Counted from the stretch's first letter, positions 1-12,439 are shown. The stretch: 64,000 nucleotides of DNA from Dentipellis sp. KUC8613 (GCA_002286715.1 NSJX01000020.1:195873-259872); one strand, 5' to 3'. Notes: generated by a model from the letters alone, not told the origin. A program made the numbers and translations.

Positions 1-741
1 ACCGCACCTGCTCCGCATGCACCGAGTCGACGTCGCAATTCGAGGACAGATTCGACGCCGGGGTGGGAAAAGATGGAATATAGTCTAGGCTTGACAGGTT
101 ATGGAATCCCTGCGCGCCTGGATCCAATGGTACGAAGTGGCGACGCCATATTAGCCTCGAATCACCGCAACTAGAAAGGCGAGACACCACTTCGCTCCAG
201 TCCCATTGGTACGTCAACGTCAGCTGACTACCTGGAAAGCACGGTGAAGCAGCCTGGAAGAATCATTTGGGGGATCCGTGCGGCCAAAGCAGCGATGTCG
301 CGGAACAGCAGAAGCGCAAGTCCTGTCGGCGAGCGGTCGAGCAGCATGGACTTCTACAGCACTTCTCCCACACCGCCGTCACTTGCCCGAAATATCGATC
401 TTCGCGCTGATCTTTCTGCCAAAACATGAGTGCACGAAGTCGTATTTGGAAGGGAAGCAACCAGAGAGTAGACAATTGTCTGCGGTGACGAAGGACTACA
501 AGTGCCAGAGCGTCGAAAGAGGAGGGAGAAATAACCCGATTTTTCACGTGATCAAGTCATCCAGTCATGTGATATAGACACGTAGTCAATGATTTCGCGA
601 CGGACTCGAAGGTGAAGATGAAGGTGAAGGTTCGAGGTATTTTCGTTCTTACACTCTTCGAGTACGATGACGTGAAGGACGCGTTTACGCCCGACATGTG
701 AGTCAACATGTTAAAATCCGAAATACACTGATAGATGTAGT
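1..741. other. No supported gene (left edge)
   Basis: Open frames of 60-100 codons occur on both strands but overlap each other and none reads like a conserved protein. A short plus-strand stretch from about 618 ends at a GTGAGT donor-like site near 697 and could be a first exon, but I cannot extend it convincingly. Confidence 0.4.
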
Positions 742-1140
742 TTAGACGCGGGAAAATGGGAGGGTTTGCCTGTGCATAATGCCTAGGGTAGCTTCAATGC
801 AGGCAATAGTCATGCAGACCGGATAGGAGACACTATAGTCAAGACAGGCGTCTTTTGACAAGTCAGAGATTATGGTATAGAGGTGCGAGTTCGCGCCAGC
901 AGCGGATGATTGTGCGAATCTGGCAGGGTCGGGGCAGTCGATGATACGAATTGAGGGCTGGTAGCGGGCTGACATCGATTTGAGTGACTCTTCAGTACTC
1001 CACGCGTTATAGTCCTGGTGATAGAACCGACGAAAAGCTTCGGCCTGCAGCTGCGCAAGACCTGTCGATAGTCATCGACATCTTCGGCGCTCCTGGCCCC
1101 GAGACTGGACCTGCAGAATAAAAATCCGCTGTCTCCTGTG
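742..1140 (-). CDS. Hypothetical protein, C-terminal exons only
   Basis: Not a family I recognise. The minus strand is open from about 1140 to a stop at 742 if a 49-base intron (plus-strand 1062-1110, GT at its 5' end and AG at its 3' end on the minus strand) is removed. The joined frame reads ETADFYSAGLAQLQAEAF and continues for about 100 residues of well-mixed amino-acid composition. An overlapping frame (870-1280) that starts with MVDCRPSRR is probably its shadow. The 5' end is not located. It could also be a decayed gene. Confidence 0.25.
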
Positions 1141-1659
1141 ATAGAAAACATGCCTAGGTCAGAGCGAGCGGGGCGCCGGGACAGAATTTGATTGAAACCA
1201 AGTAGATAAGGAGATATGCTCGATGGGCGGTGGTGGTGGGTCGAATGCAGCCCACGCCGCGACGGGCGGCAGTCCACCATTCCGGAACCAAATACTCGAC
1301 ATCAAATGGTACTCAGCTACCGCTGCCGCTCATATTTCAAGCCAACCTGCTGACCTCTTCTTCTAGATACTATGCTCACAATTGCTTGACCAGTGCCAAA
1401 GCGACCTAGAGCGTTGCCCCCAAGGCGTAGCAATGGTGGCAACGGCGGCGTGCCCCCTGGCCAAGCTGTTCCTGACCCGCATATCTCCATTTCCTTATCT
1501 GTGGGGAAGTTGATCCCAGTTCCACAAGCGCTTCTTCTCGACAATCTCTTATCATGTCGCACGAGCGAGCCTATATACACGGGCTATGGCAGCTTCTGTT
1601 GATGCGTGCCTTCTTTCTCCGACACCCTTCGCGCTGTTAGGACTCGAGAATCCGTCAGG
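1141..1659. other. Upstream region of the permease gene
   Basis: Short competing frames only. The last 200 bases should hold the promoter and 5' leader of the permease that starts at 1660; I see no clear TATA box. Confidence 0.35.
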
Positions 1660-3966
1660 ATGGCCAATTCTAGCTCAGGTTCGACCAAGGATGCGACGTC
1701 AATTGTGGAGGCAGGGCTGGACGGTGCGATGCACGGGGATGAGGCAGAGCTCGCGCGCATGGGATACAAGCAGGAGCTAAAGTGAGTCGCATAATCCGCT
1801 GCTAGACGTATTTATTTCCTCAACACGCTTTGTAGACGTGATTTGAGTCTCCTACAGGTTCGTCTCAGCCAAATCTTTGCATCCTTGGAGTTATGTATTC
1901 ACCTACAGAGTACAGAATTTCGGAGTCTCGTTCTCCATTATTAGCGTAATCACAGGTGTCCCGTCCCTGTTTTCGTATGGTCTCGTGAGTCGCCTGCTAT
2001 TTCCGATTGATGCGATGTACTTATTCTGTAGACAACAGGCGGACCAGGAGTGATGGTCTGGGGTTGGGTTGTAGTCTGTAAGTCGGTTGATACGCGAGTC
2101 CCTTATCGTATTGTTATTTACGACCAGAAGCTTGCTTCACTTTGCTTGTAGGACTTGCTATGGCAGGTCAGCATTCTCTTATATTCAGTGTCGTCCTTGA
2201 CTCATTCTCCGCTAGAGGTCTGCAGTGCACATCCGACCAGTGGAGGCCCATACTTTTGGGCAGCCATGCTTTCGAGACCTAAAAACGCCGCTTTCGCGTC
2301 CTGGATCACCGGGTGGTTCAACCTGCTCGGACAGGTTGCCGTTACGACTGGTATCAGGTGTGCATCTGCTTTTCCTCACTTTTTTTTCCTCGTCTTCATG
2401 ATGCCTATGACTCCAGCTTTGCTTGCGCCAACTTCATCTCGACAGCATCAACACTCGGTACCGACTACGTTCCATCTGCCAACAAAACCATCGGAATCTA
2501 CGCAGGTGTTCTATGTGCACAAGGTATACGGGATTAGCCTCAAATCTACGAAGCACTGTGTATTTATACCTACTCTCAGGCTTGATCAACACCTTCGGCG
2601 TACATCTTCTCAAGTACCTCAACAACATCTCCGTATGGTGGCACGCCATCGGCACCGTCTCCTTGGTCATCGCGATCCTCGCCAAAGCGCCCACGCACCA
2701 GTCCGGGAAGTTCGTCTTCGCGACATTCATCGACGGCACAGGCATCGACGGCGTAGGCTGGTCGGAGAGGGCGAGCCCCGCGTATGTCGCGGTGATTGGG
2801 ATCCTGATGGCGCAGTACACGCTCACCGGGTTCGACGCTAGTGCCCATGTGAGCCCACTCACGATTCGTTGTTTGCTATGACTGAAGATGATGTAGATGA
2901 CGGAGGAAACACACAACGCAGCCATGTCCGGCTCCATCGGCATCGTCATGGCCATCGGCGTCTCTGCACTCCTTGGCTGGTTCCTCATCCTTGGATTGCT
3001 ATTCTCGATGCAAGACTATGACAACACGATCGCGTCGGCCACTGGGCAGCCCGTAACGCAAATCTTCCTAGACACAGTCGGAGAGAAGGGCGCAATCGTC
3101 CTCATGGTTATCGTCGTTGGGGCCATGTTCTTCTGCGGGTACGGCACCTCTGCAGGGCTTCTGCTGTATAACGACTCACCTTGCTCTTCAGGACGTTCTC
3201 CATCACCTCCAACTCACGCATGATGTACGCATTCTCCCGAGACGGCGCGATCCCCGGATTCTTCCACAAAGTAGACAAGCGATGGAAGTCCCCCATCCGC
3301 ACAGGTACATATCCCAGCACAAGCCGCCTTGTATAGGCAAAGGACTGACAGTAAATATGTAGTCTGGCTCGCATGCACGCTCAGCTTCATCCTCGGACTG
3401 CCCAGCCTGGGTAGCTCTGTCGCATTCTCCGCCGCAACCAGTATCGCCACCATCGGATTATACATCTCTTATGGTTAGCACCGTGCACCTCCACCCGCGT
3501 ACACGATTTCTCACCTGCCCATGCCACCATCCATAGCCATCCCCATCGCCCTCCGCGTCGTCTACGCCGACCAATTCGTGCGCGGGCCCTTCCACCTGGG
3601 CATCTTCTCCTTCCCCGTCGCCATCGCCGCCGTGACCTGGATCGCGTTCATCTCGATCGTGTTCGTCCTGCCCGAGCTGAACCCCGTCAACTCGCAGACG
3701 CTCAACTACGCCGTCGTCGCCGTGGGCATCGTGCTCACGTACAGCCTCGGCTTCTGGCTCGTCTCCGCGCGCAAGTGGTTCACGGGCCCCGTGAAGCAGA
3801 TCGCCGGTACGTCGCTGCTCTGATGCGGCTTCGGCTCCCCCGTGGCCATGTGGACGTGCTGCTGACTGCGTCTCGTGTCTCGTGGCTTGTGTGTGTTGCA
3901 GCGGAAGGCCAGGGCATCAACATCACGGATCCTGCAGCGATGGCCGAGAAGCCTGGCTTCGACTAG
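1660..3966 (+). CDS. Amino-acid/GABA permease of the APC superfamily
   Basis: This is an integral membrane transporter for amino acids or GABA-like substrates, of the fungal amino-acid/choline transporter (ACT, Uga4-like) branch of the APC superfamily. The start ATG is at 1660 and the first exon reads MANSSSGSTKD. About ten short introns separate the exons, giving roughly 530 residues. Seen in order: a cytosolic N-terminus, the TM1 region FGVSFSIISVITGVPSLFSY, a segment rich in Gly-Gly-Pro (TTGGPGVMVWGW), the conserved AEVCSAHPTSGGPYFWAA region, then further hydrophobic helices up to KWFTGPVKQIA and a short polar tail ending GFD. The loop with SNSRMMYAFSRDGAIPG is typical of this family. Plasma membrane or vacuolar location cannot be decided from sequence. 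Substrate is inferred only at family level. Confidence 0.88.
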
Positions 3967-4250
3967 CCGCACCGTGCATGTCCTCTGGCACGCGTGCACA
4001 ACACGCGGATACGGGGTACGAAGAGGGAAAAGTTGACTGTATTCGTCTCCTAATGTATATAAGTTTAACTATCAACCAAGACAACATGTAAGCAACGCTT
4101 CGGAGGAGTAAGTAGGGCGGTCGTGCCACGGCATCGTGTGGCCAGCTGAACGGTCCAGCTGGCGGGGGCATCAGCATCGGTAAGGAGGTCGTCGATAGGG
4201 TGTCGCAAAAAGGGAACTAAGACTAGAAGTGTGAAGCGAATGAGAAACGG

Positions 4251-4273
4251 TAGAGGTAGAGGTAGAGGTAGAG
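4251..4273. repeat. Short tandem repeat, TAGAGG unit
   Basis: Almost four perfect copies of a 6-base unit (TAGAGG), followed by degenerate TAGGGG-like units to about 4292. Confidence 0.8.
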
Positions 4274-4351
4274 CTAGGGGTAGTGGTTAGGGTGAACGGA
4301 ACGAAGCAATGCCGGAATGGTGTCTAAGTGAAGCAATAAAGTAGATACATG

Positions 4352-4391
4352 CGTAAGGGTAAAGGTGACGGTAAGCTTAAGGGTAAGGGTG
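4352..4391. repeat. Degenerate telomere-like repeat tract
   Basis: Interrupted GTAAGGGT/TAAGGGT units resemble a decayed TTAGGG-type telomeric repeat. The tract is short and imperfect, so it may be chance low complexity. Confidence 0.4.
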
Positions 4392-4578
4392 AGCAAAAAT
4401 GGCTAGGCGCGCGAACGCCGATTATACAGGAAGAAGTAGTAGCAAGCTAGATGAATGAATGAAATGAACTCGATCGTGCAACGTTCAACTGCAGGCTGTA
4501 GACAGCAAGGCGCACGCCTGCAACGCATGCGATCGCAGACATACCCTATGCCCCGTCCTCAGCCATGCAGCCTGACGA

Positions 4579-7500
4579 TTACACAGGCTTCCAGTCGCGG
4601 CCCTCCATATAGTGCTCCATATGCCCCCAGCTCGAGGGTGTTGCACCACTCGACTCCGTCTGCCCTGCCACCGTCGCAGGCGCTGTGACGAACGACTGCG
4701 CGGCCGTACTGATGTCAGGCTCGCTGCCGACGCCGCCGAGGGACAGGAACTGCGTGCCCGTAGGGCTGGTCACCGTCGAACGGCCGGGGATGGGCTGCGT
4801 GGGTGATGCCGGGGGATGCTGCGTTGCCTGCGTGTGCTGGGTGGACACCGTACGCTCTGATAGCGCGGCTTGCGACACCACGGACGGCGCCGCCTGCGAT
4901 ACCACGGAGGGTGCCTCGCGCAGGCGGTGCGGCGACGAACCCGACGCAGACCCGGACGCAGATGCCGATACGGACGCAGACGACGACGTATGCTTCGCAC
5001 TCTCCTTGTCAGACTCCTTCCCTTCACCTTCACTCCCAGACAGCGCATGCGCCCGCACCGCCCTCCGCGCCATGCCCGCGCCGCCCGCCACCGGCAGGCC
5101 GAACGTGTAGTTCTCGGGATTGCTCATCGCGTCCTCCGAGAAGTACGGCGAGCTCTCCGAGCCCTCCTCATACTCCTCCAGCCTCATCGCCGACTGCGTC
5201 CGCCCGCGGCGCCCAACAACAAGATCCAAGCTCGACCGCGACGCGGTGCCCACGCTCTGGATGAGCGACTGCGCACGCTCGCGCACGCCGCCCGCACCAA
5301 GCGCAAGCGAGATGGACGACGTCGACGGGTTGCTGTTCGAGTTGTGCCTCGAGTTGGAGCCGCTGCGCGAGCCGGACCCCGAGCCGGAGCTGCCGTGCCT
5401 CGACCTATACCCCGATCCGGGGCGCGAGCGCGAGCCTGCGCGGTGCCGGATGCCGCCAAACGAGCTCTTGGGGCTCGGCGCGGCGGAGAGCAGGCCGACG
5501 CTGTCCTCGCGCTCGCGCGCCTCCTGCGAGCCCTCGTCCGAATCCGGCGACGTCCGCCCCCGCTTCGAGTCGCTCGAGCCGCTGAGGTCGAGCACGCCGA
5601 CGACCTCGTCGATCTCCGCCTCGGACTCGTAGAGCACCTCCGGGCTGATGTCCGTGCCGACGCTCTCGGGGCGCGAGCGCGCGCGGGAGCGGCCATGCGG
5701 GAACAGGATCGCGCCGCCGACGACGGGGGACGGCGAGGACGGGATCGGGACCGTGCCGGAGCGCTGCCTGCGCTGGCCGTTGCCATTCGACCCCGGATGC
5801 CTCGGGGGCATGGGCATCCCCCTTCCTGAGCCAGAAACGGGACTCGGGCCGCTGGAGCTGCCGCCGAAGGACATGGGCGAGTCGGACGACTCGGCGTTGC
5901 CGGTGCTGCGCGACGCGCGCGACAGCTGCGTCGAGTGCGTGTGCGTGTGCGAGTGCGTCGACGTCGACTTGGACTGCGGCGTGACGTGCGTGAGCGCGTG
6001 CGAGCCGTTCGACGACGCGCTCCCGCCGCGCCCGGGGTGCCGGAATTGGAAGGGGTAGCGCGAGGGGATCGGCTGGCCGAGACTTGAGAGCGAGTTCGTT
6101 GCGTGGCCCGAAAAGCTCGACGGGTCCTCGCTCGTGCGGGGCTCCCTCTCCTCCGTTTCGTATTCCAATTCCAGGCCTTCCTCGAAGTCTTCTTCGTGGG
6201 TCTCCTCTCCATGTTCTTCGTCAGGCAGTCCAGGAGACGGCGGGAACGGGATCTGGTCCTTTTCTGACCCTGAGTCTTCCTTCATGGCACCAAACCCGGC
6301 GAACGGATACGGCAGCTTCATCAGTGGTGCATCCTTCGCTGGTGCAGAACCTCCAGCCTGGGGCAGGGGATCTGCCACCGCCGGCTTCGGAATGATGCTG
6401 GACACGTCGGGCGCTGGAAGCGGGCTAGTTCCTCTCGAGTTTCCATCCTTCGGGCTGTCAAAGAGCTCCTGTGACAGCATCCCGCGCTTGGCCTGGTGAG
6501 CACCCGTTCCAAGACCGACGGCCGCAAGCACCTGTTCCACGCCATCAAAGCTCGTCTGCGGCCCTGCTGTGCCCGCCGAGGCGTCCCTTCGGGGCGGACG
6601 GAGCGTCAGGCAGAAGTCGTACGCCTCCTGCACACGCAGACGCGTGCACTCTTTCCAGTTCCACGGCAGCGTGTCGCCCGCATCCTCCGTCTTTTCCACG
6701 TACATCGACTGTATCTTCTCTGCTTCCTCCTCCTCCCAGCGGTACCGTGGTCCACAGATGCCGGCGCAGCCGTACCCGCTGAAGATCCACAGACCCATCC
6801 TGGAAAGTATGTGCGTCAGAAGCACTTCAGGATAGGTTGATAGGCGTCTTACCAGCTCACGAGCAGGACGAGAATGCGCCATGCAGTCCATGCGGCATTC
6901 GCGGCGAGGACGCCCTTGGCGTAGCCAGAGAGCGCACCCGTGTTCTGGTCAAAGAACGTGCCGTCGCGCTTGCCGATGCTCTGGTCGATGTCGGAGAACG
7001 TTAGCCCACCAGGGAGCTGTCCGGGGGACCAGAACGTTAGGAGGAGAGCTAGCGAAAGCCCTGCGCGAGGGAGAAGCAGAGCCACAGTAGGCAGGTTCTG
7101 GGAGTAGAAGTAGCAGGTTTCAGCGAGCGCGTCGCGCAGCGATGTCTCGTTGGAGGGCAGAGCCGCGGTAGGGTTCATCCCGGGGAAGGCAGAAATCCGG
7201 ATGTGCTGCATGAAGCAGAAATTGGAGTAGGAGGTCATAGAGACGAAGTTGAAGGCCGGCGACGAGAGATACAAAGGAACGATGAGCGGGCGCTCTAAAC
7301 GAAGATAAGCTGAGGACATGATAATGGGCGAGATGTGCTTACTGAATCTCCATCTCCTAGAGAACGAGTATACCAGTTCGTAGAGAACGAAGACTCCGAA
7401 TATCCAGAACGCCCAACATGCAATGTACGCAGCAGCACCAAGCGCCCAGTTGTGTCCAGACCCAGGCACGCCGGGCGCGATGGGGTTAGGAAACTTGGCG

Positions 7501-8206
7501 ATCCTACAGCCATATGAGCAGGCGCTCCGCCGCAGCGAAAAAAGGGAAGGACTCACTCGATCATAATGAACACCGCGTTGAAGTCGAAGAAGGTCTGCAA
7601 GGGGATGTGTGCAAAGACGAACAGCGGGAAGAGATAGAAGTAGAGCCGGGACTTCCAGGACGGGTTGCGGAGGAGCTCGAGGTGTAAGCCAGAGGAGCGA
7701 AAGCGCGGGCGAGCGGTGGTGAAGTGGCGGTCCAACGTGGCGACGACGGTGGGGGTCATCGCTGCGCCCGTCGAACGCGACCAGACGCGTGGATGTGCGG
7801 ATATGGGCGCGCTGGGGACGCGTGTCTGGTCGGTGGGCTCCCTGCGGTCCGAGTCCTGCAAGCTGACGATGCGCACAGAGCGCGGCGTCGGCTTGCGGCC
7901 GCTCACAAAGTCCTGCTGGGCCTCATACGCCGCGGCCTCCGCCGCGTACATGTTGACGGACGAAGACTGGAAGGTGGATGTCGGCGCGGGGGGTGGGGGG
8001 CGCTTGGGGAGCCAGGATGGGTAGCCCTCGTCCGATGTTGGCGACGTGGGGTGGGGCGACGGTGTTGAGACTGGGGGCGTTTGTGCTGTGAATCGCGGAG
8101 GTTGCTGAGCTTGAGGCGACGAGTCCGTGTCGTTGTCCTGGGGGTTGCTTGGAGAACCGTTATGAGATGGATTAGAAAGAGGAGAAGGGTTCTGTGGTCG
8201 TGCCAT
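4579..8206 (-). CDS. Multi-pass membrane protein with long Ser-rich disordered tail
   Basis: A conserved-looking fungal protein of about 1,150 residues whose function I do not recognise. ATG at 8206 opens a Pro/Ser-rich N-terminus (MARPQNPSPLSNPSHNG). The first exon ends in FNAVFIMIE before a GTGAGT donor. The second exon resumes IAKFPNPIAPGVPG and holds most hydrophobic helices; inside it, bases near 7290-7345 can be removed as a 48-base intron, replacing the awkward stretch SKHISPIIMSS. The third exon joins LVLLVSW to MGLWIFSGYGCAG. About five or six membrane helices lie between residues 190 and 430. The remaining ~700 residues are low complexity: Ser, Gly, Arg and acidic runs, including HSHTHTHS and repeated APSVVSQA. 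The tail is likely cytosolic and phosphorylated (inference). Long open frames on the other strand here are shadows of this biased sequence. Confidence 0.78.
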
Positions 8207-9404
8207 GGTTAAGTATACAGATGAAGGAAAAGCAGGTCAAGTCCGAAGAAAGGGAAAACGTGAACGTGAAGAAAGAGTCGTGGTGTCGCGTATGGATTTT
8301 CTGGGAATTTTGTAGGCTCCTGGCGCGAGAGGTACGCAGAGGGAAGACAGAGGGCCTGGCAGTTGAAATCGCCTCGTGTTCAGACGATTCGTAGCCTCGT
8401 GGCTTGCGTACACGGGGGACAGCAGCAAGGCGAGGCGCGGCCAAAATCCGAACAACACGCGACATCACCCGCCCTTTTTATCGTAAACTAGACTTGCCTT
8501 ATTTGGTCACTAGATATTGCTTCCGATTTCTTCGACCGTCCGTAGCAACGGACGTCTCTTGCTGATACAACGAATGTGGGTATGATAAAAGAGTGTTGGT
8601 GCGTCTTGCAGCCAAATCTCTGTTGGCTGACCAGCGGCGCGTAGGAAAAGAGCGAAGATGGTGGTTACGGTAAAAGAGTGTGTCTGCTGCGTACATACGG
8701 ACCCATCGCCATATGTAGCTGACGGTCCGTTGCCATGGCAGATCCTCCCTCCTAAGTGCTGCTCCAGACTGCTTCCCGGATTGGTATATCGATCACAGTA
8801 ATACACACGGACATTGCGGAGGTAGATTTGCTTCCGTAGGCAGTGCCGGTCTGTGGAATGCAATAACTCGGACGCACTGCGGAACATATCATCATTCGAC
8901 TGGGCAGAATCTGTCTGCGGCGCATGCAGATCGATCGGCCAGTGGAACGCAACTCTCCCATCTGACAATCAACTCGGCGACGCCACGTACCTTATGTATA
9001 ACCCAAAGAAGATAAGTGCCATCTCGACGGCGAGTCCTTACATCGACGGCACGTTGGCGAAGCTGAAACGCATTGACAGAAGAGAGACTCCTAAGGATCT
9101 CGAAGGATGATCATCTTTGTATTTCAACCACGTGGAGCGCCAATTTGAAGGGCAATCGCAGGTCGTGCCGTGCATTGCAGCCCGACGAGAACCGATGCTG
9201 CTTCCCGGTAGGTCTGTGTGAGGAGGCACTGCCCGCTATCCTCAGAGGCGCTACTATGCACATCTTATAGGCCCAGCGAATGAAGGCAAACCCGACCATG
9301 AATCAGCGAACTCGCACGGCCATGGAAGGCGGGATCGCAAACAACATAAGATAAGGTGTGATCATTGACGTGTATCGGCCACGAAACGACAGGCTCATCG
9401 ATTC
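8207..9404. other. Intergenic, no supported gene
   Basis: The first few hundred bases are the upstream region of the minus-strand membrane protein. Frames of 60-150 codons exist on both strands (for example a minus-strand one at 8510-8968) but none has recognisable motifs or plausible exon partners. Confidence 0.45.
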
Positions 9405-9820
9405 TCACGAAAGTTTTGCAGTATCCGGGACGCTAAATGTAGCATCATCTACTTCTAGACTGCTGGCGGTTTTGGCACTCGAATCGGGATTTTCAGTCTT
9501 GCCCGAGCCTGAGGGGTGGGTACCGTTTAAATCCGAGCTTGTCTTCCCCGACCTCGGAACCCGCTCTCTGTCTGTTTCGAGCCAGTTTAGCTGAACAAAA
9601 GTGTTGTGAAGGATAAGAGAAGCCACATACACCGCTTCCGCTGCTGGCCTCGCAACTCTCCGGGTAGTGCAGTTCAACATGCCTGTCGATAGCCTCTTTC
9701 GCCTTTCGTAGGGCTAGCTTGCGCGGTACGTCTCTGGGAGCCAGATCAACTAAACCTTTCGCGGACATGCAGTATATTACCTCTCTGGCCCACGATGCAC
9801 TCACCCGACGCAGTCATACA
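9405..9820 (-). pseudogene. Orphan 3' exons of a kinase-like family member (relic H)
   Basis: The minus strand carries only the last two exons of the kinase-like family that fills 9.9-19.7 kb. The segment MSAKGLVDLAPRDVPRKLAL followed by RKAKEAIDRHVELHYPE aligns with MTPADLAATAPRYVPRDLAL plus KKAKAAIRKHVKENYPD of copy D. A GTGTATG donor at the 3' edge of that exon leads, after about 42 bases, to a Ser/Thr-rich tail (KTSSDLNGTHPSGSG). No kinase-core exons lie upstream, because complete copy A ends at 9923. It is either a decayed gene or an alternative terminal exon pair for copy A. Confidence 0.6.
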
Positions 9821-9922
9821 ATGTAGTTTCATACAAAAGCTTTACATATTCAATGTCGATCTGACCTACAGAAAGTGCGCAACAGTGCGGCAGGATCATA
9901 TCCGTGGTCTACCTTTTTCTTA

Positions 9923-11010
9923 CTAGGCAGGAAGAGCAGGGCCGCTTGCGCTTGAGCAGACTGTCTGAGTCGCCGTGACCTTACTTGAACGCTGCATCCG
10001 CAGCTGATCTGAACCCAAGTGAGTCTAATTGTCCCTCGAAGACGAGAATCATCACGCACCTCGTCTGCGCTTCCAATCCTCATATTTCTCAAGATCTGGG
10101 CCATGCGCGTCGCCGCGTTTCCGAATAGCCTTCCTCGCCCGTTGCAGACTCTTGTCGCGAGCGAGATATCTCGGCAGCGCGCTAGCAGCCAGCTCTTCCG
10201 CGCTCATGCCCATAACTACCGGGCCGTATCCGCGCTTACGCGTGAATGTCCCTAAGATCCAAGTCAGTCACTCACATAAAGAAGAACAATGAATCGACGA
10301 ACCGGGCTTCCAGTATTCGAGGTTCTGGCAAAACTGGTACAGTTCGTTGCATTTAAAGTCATGACTGGAGGGTGCTGGTGCGCCTTCGACCATGTCCAGC
10401 TGCCTTTCGCATTTGTGCTCTGCCGCCGTCTCCAGATCGATGATCATAGGCAAGCCTTGGTAGTCCAAGATGTTTTCTTCCCAGAGGTCACCATGTGTTA
10501 CGCCAGCATCGTGCAGATGGGTGACGGCGTGCAAAAGCGCTCTCCCTTAAGAGGTATTTAGCAAGCCGGCGACCGACGCCGGTCATCTGGAAAGACTCAC
10601 TTGAAATCCACATCCAATTTCGCCAGCGGACTCTTCACCGGTTCACCGCGATAATCGAGAACAAGACACGATCTCCAATCCATGCGTTCCTTGTGTTCGA
10701 AATACCCATAGCATATAGGAATGCAGACGCCCTGAAGGTGCTGCAGCTTGCCGAAAAACATCTCCGCCTCGTGTTCAAGGCATGATACAGCCTGTGGGCG
10801 GTATGCCACCTTGCAGACGACATCCTCGCCGTCGAGTTCCGAGTCTGGCCGGCGGAATAGTCTGCCGCGGTAGACCTCAGAGCTGGTGCATTCGTATATC
10901 AAGTGGGCGTTCCGAACGACGAAGTCTTGGTTACCAGTGTGTCCATATGCGAAGTGGAAAGTCAATGCGCGGTCTGGTGCGCACGATCCGATGAAGACTG
11001 AAAGTGACAT
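9923..11010 (-). CDS. Kinase-like protein, copy A (catalytic loop intact)
   Basis: First complete member of the tandem family. Four exons, about 330 residues. Exon 1 (MSLSVFIGSCAPDRALTF) holds a Gly-poor N-lobe with YRGRLF and the presumed ATP-lysine in EDVVCKVAYRP, and ends LAKLDVDFK. Exon 2 has the catalytic-loop equivalent HGDLWEENIL and the metal-binding strand GLPMIIDLE, a pattern closer to choline-kinase/aminoglycoside-phosphotransferase folds (HGDxxxxN...IDxE) than to HRDLKxxN...DFG. Exon 3 carries GMSAEELAASALPRYLARD, an acidic/basic helix pair. Exon 4 is a short Ser/Thr tail ending SGPALPA. All invariant catalytic positions are present, so this copy could be active. Substrate unknown. 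The exon 1-2 acceptor appears shifted by one codon relative to the paralogues. Confidence 0.78.
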
Positions 11011-11334
11011 GAGAAGGCGACTAGAGGGGTAAGAGGGCGGCGAAGGTTATAGGGATTCACTCTTACTTATAATGCCCAGGCCTCCGTCCACAATGCGTCG
11101 CAGTAATACGTGGGTATGCCACCTAAGGGAACAATGCGTGGATGAGTTCAACATGATCTGATAAGACATCTTACCGGATTATTGTTCGGCGAAATTGCAG
11201 TGACAGACTGCGCGCTGCAGCGCAGGTCACTAACAAAAATTGCATTTGCATTGATGTAACCTTCACACAATGTACAATGGAAAAAGACACAAATATGACG
11301 TAGCGTGGTAGCAGTTAGTACACGATCACTCGAC
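11011..11334. other. Spacer between kinase-like copies A and B
   Basis: Upstream region of copy A and 3' flank of copy B. No gene seen. Confidence 0.5.
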
Positions 11335-12439
11335 CTATGCACCGAGAGGCGCAGCAGTGGTTGCGCCGCTCACATCAAAGTCAGCAACCTGATTTGAGCT
11401 CGAGGCCGTAGTATTTTTCGACTGCTGCCTATGAGATAAAGCACCTTTAATGTGAAATAAGGCGACATCCAATTTGAGATAGTGAAAGAAAGGACTGCGT
11501 ACGACGTTGACGCTTCCACTCTTTATATTTGTTCGGGTAATATCTTTTGACGTGATCCTTTATTGCAGCTTTAGCTTTTTTGAGGGCAACGTCACGGGGT
11601 ATATGTGGGGGATATGTATCAGCCAAGTCTTCAACAGTCATGCCTCTGCTTATTGGGGCATGGCCATGGACCGACTTGATCGTCCCTGCGAATCATGTTC
11701 GTTAACAAAGATCAATCGGAGGAGGCAGCTCGACGAACTAGGTTTCCAGTACTTAAGGTCTTCGCACAGTTGGAATAACTCATCACATTTAAAATCAGAC
11801 GATCGAGGCGATATGTCGCCTTCGACGATATTCCGGTCTCTCCCACATAGATGCCGTCGTGCTTCTTCCAGGTCGATAATCATAGGCAGCCCGTGATAGT
11901 CCAAGACATTCTCTTCGACCAAGTTGGAATGCGTAATGCCTGCATCGTGGATATGCACAGCGGCCTGTACGAGTGCCCTCCTGCAAGCACGGGTTAGACA
12001 GATGCCAGCGTAAGAAATTTCAGCGATTGGCTTACTTGAATTCAATGTCTAGGCCGGCAAAAGGCTCCTTCACGGGCTCGCCGCAATATGAGAGGACAAG
12101 ACACGACCTAGATGCCAAATCGGCCTGGCGTAGGTAATATCCGTGGACTACCGGGATGCAGACGCCCTGGAGATGCTGAAGTGCATAGTACATCGCTAAT
12201 TCGTGTCCTATGCAGGACAAAGCCGTCGGATGGTACGCGATCTTGCAGACGACGTCTTCTCCCAGATCTGGCTCTTCGGACGGCCGAAAGAGTCTGCCTC
12301 GATGGAGTTCCGTTCCGTCGCCTTCGTATATCATCTTGGCGCTACGAAAGACGAGATCTGACTTGTTGCATCCATGGGCAACCTCGAAAGTATAAGCTTC
12401 ACCTGGTAGATCTGGTTGAAGGTACGCCGAGAGTGACAT
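11335..12439 (-). CDS. Kinase-like protein, copy B (catalytic Asp replaced)
   Basis: Same four-exon layout as copy A. It starts MSLSAYLQPDLPGEAYTF and keeps the presumed lysine in EDVVCKIAYHP. The catalytic loop reads HSNLVEEN, with Asn where copy A has the catalytic Asp; the metal strand GLPMIIDLEEA is kept. Exon 3 reads GTIKSVHGHAPISRGMTVED and then DVALKKAKAAIKDHVKRYYP. Splicing at GTACGC leads to a Ser/Thr tail (RQQSKNTTASSSNQ) ending PLGA before the stop at 11335. Reading frames are open throughout, which suggests a maintained pseudokinase rather than a dead gene (inference). Confidence 0.78.

Larger units (their letters stand above)
3967..4578. other. 3' intergenic region, convergent genes
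   Basis: This holds the 3' flanks of the plus-strand permease and the minus-strand membrane protein. It contains low-complexity purine repeats (see 4251-4273 and 4352-4391). No gene was recognised. Confidence 0.5.

Noticed and set aside
4870..6212. Long open frames of 300-340 codons on both strands
   Set aside because: They are Arg/Ala-rich shadows of the Ser/Gly-rich tail of the minus-strand membrane protein; high GC removes stops in all frames.
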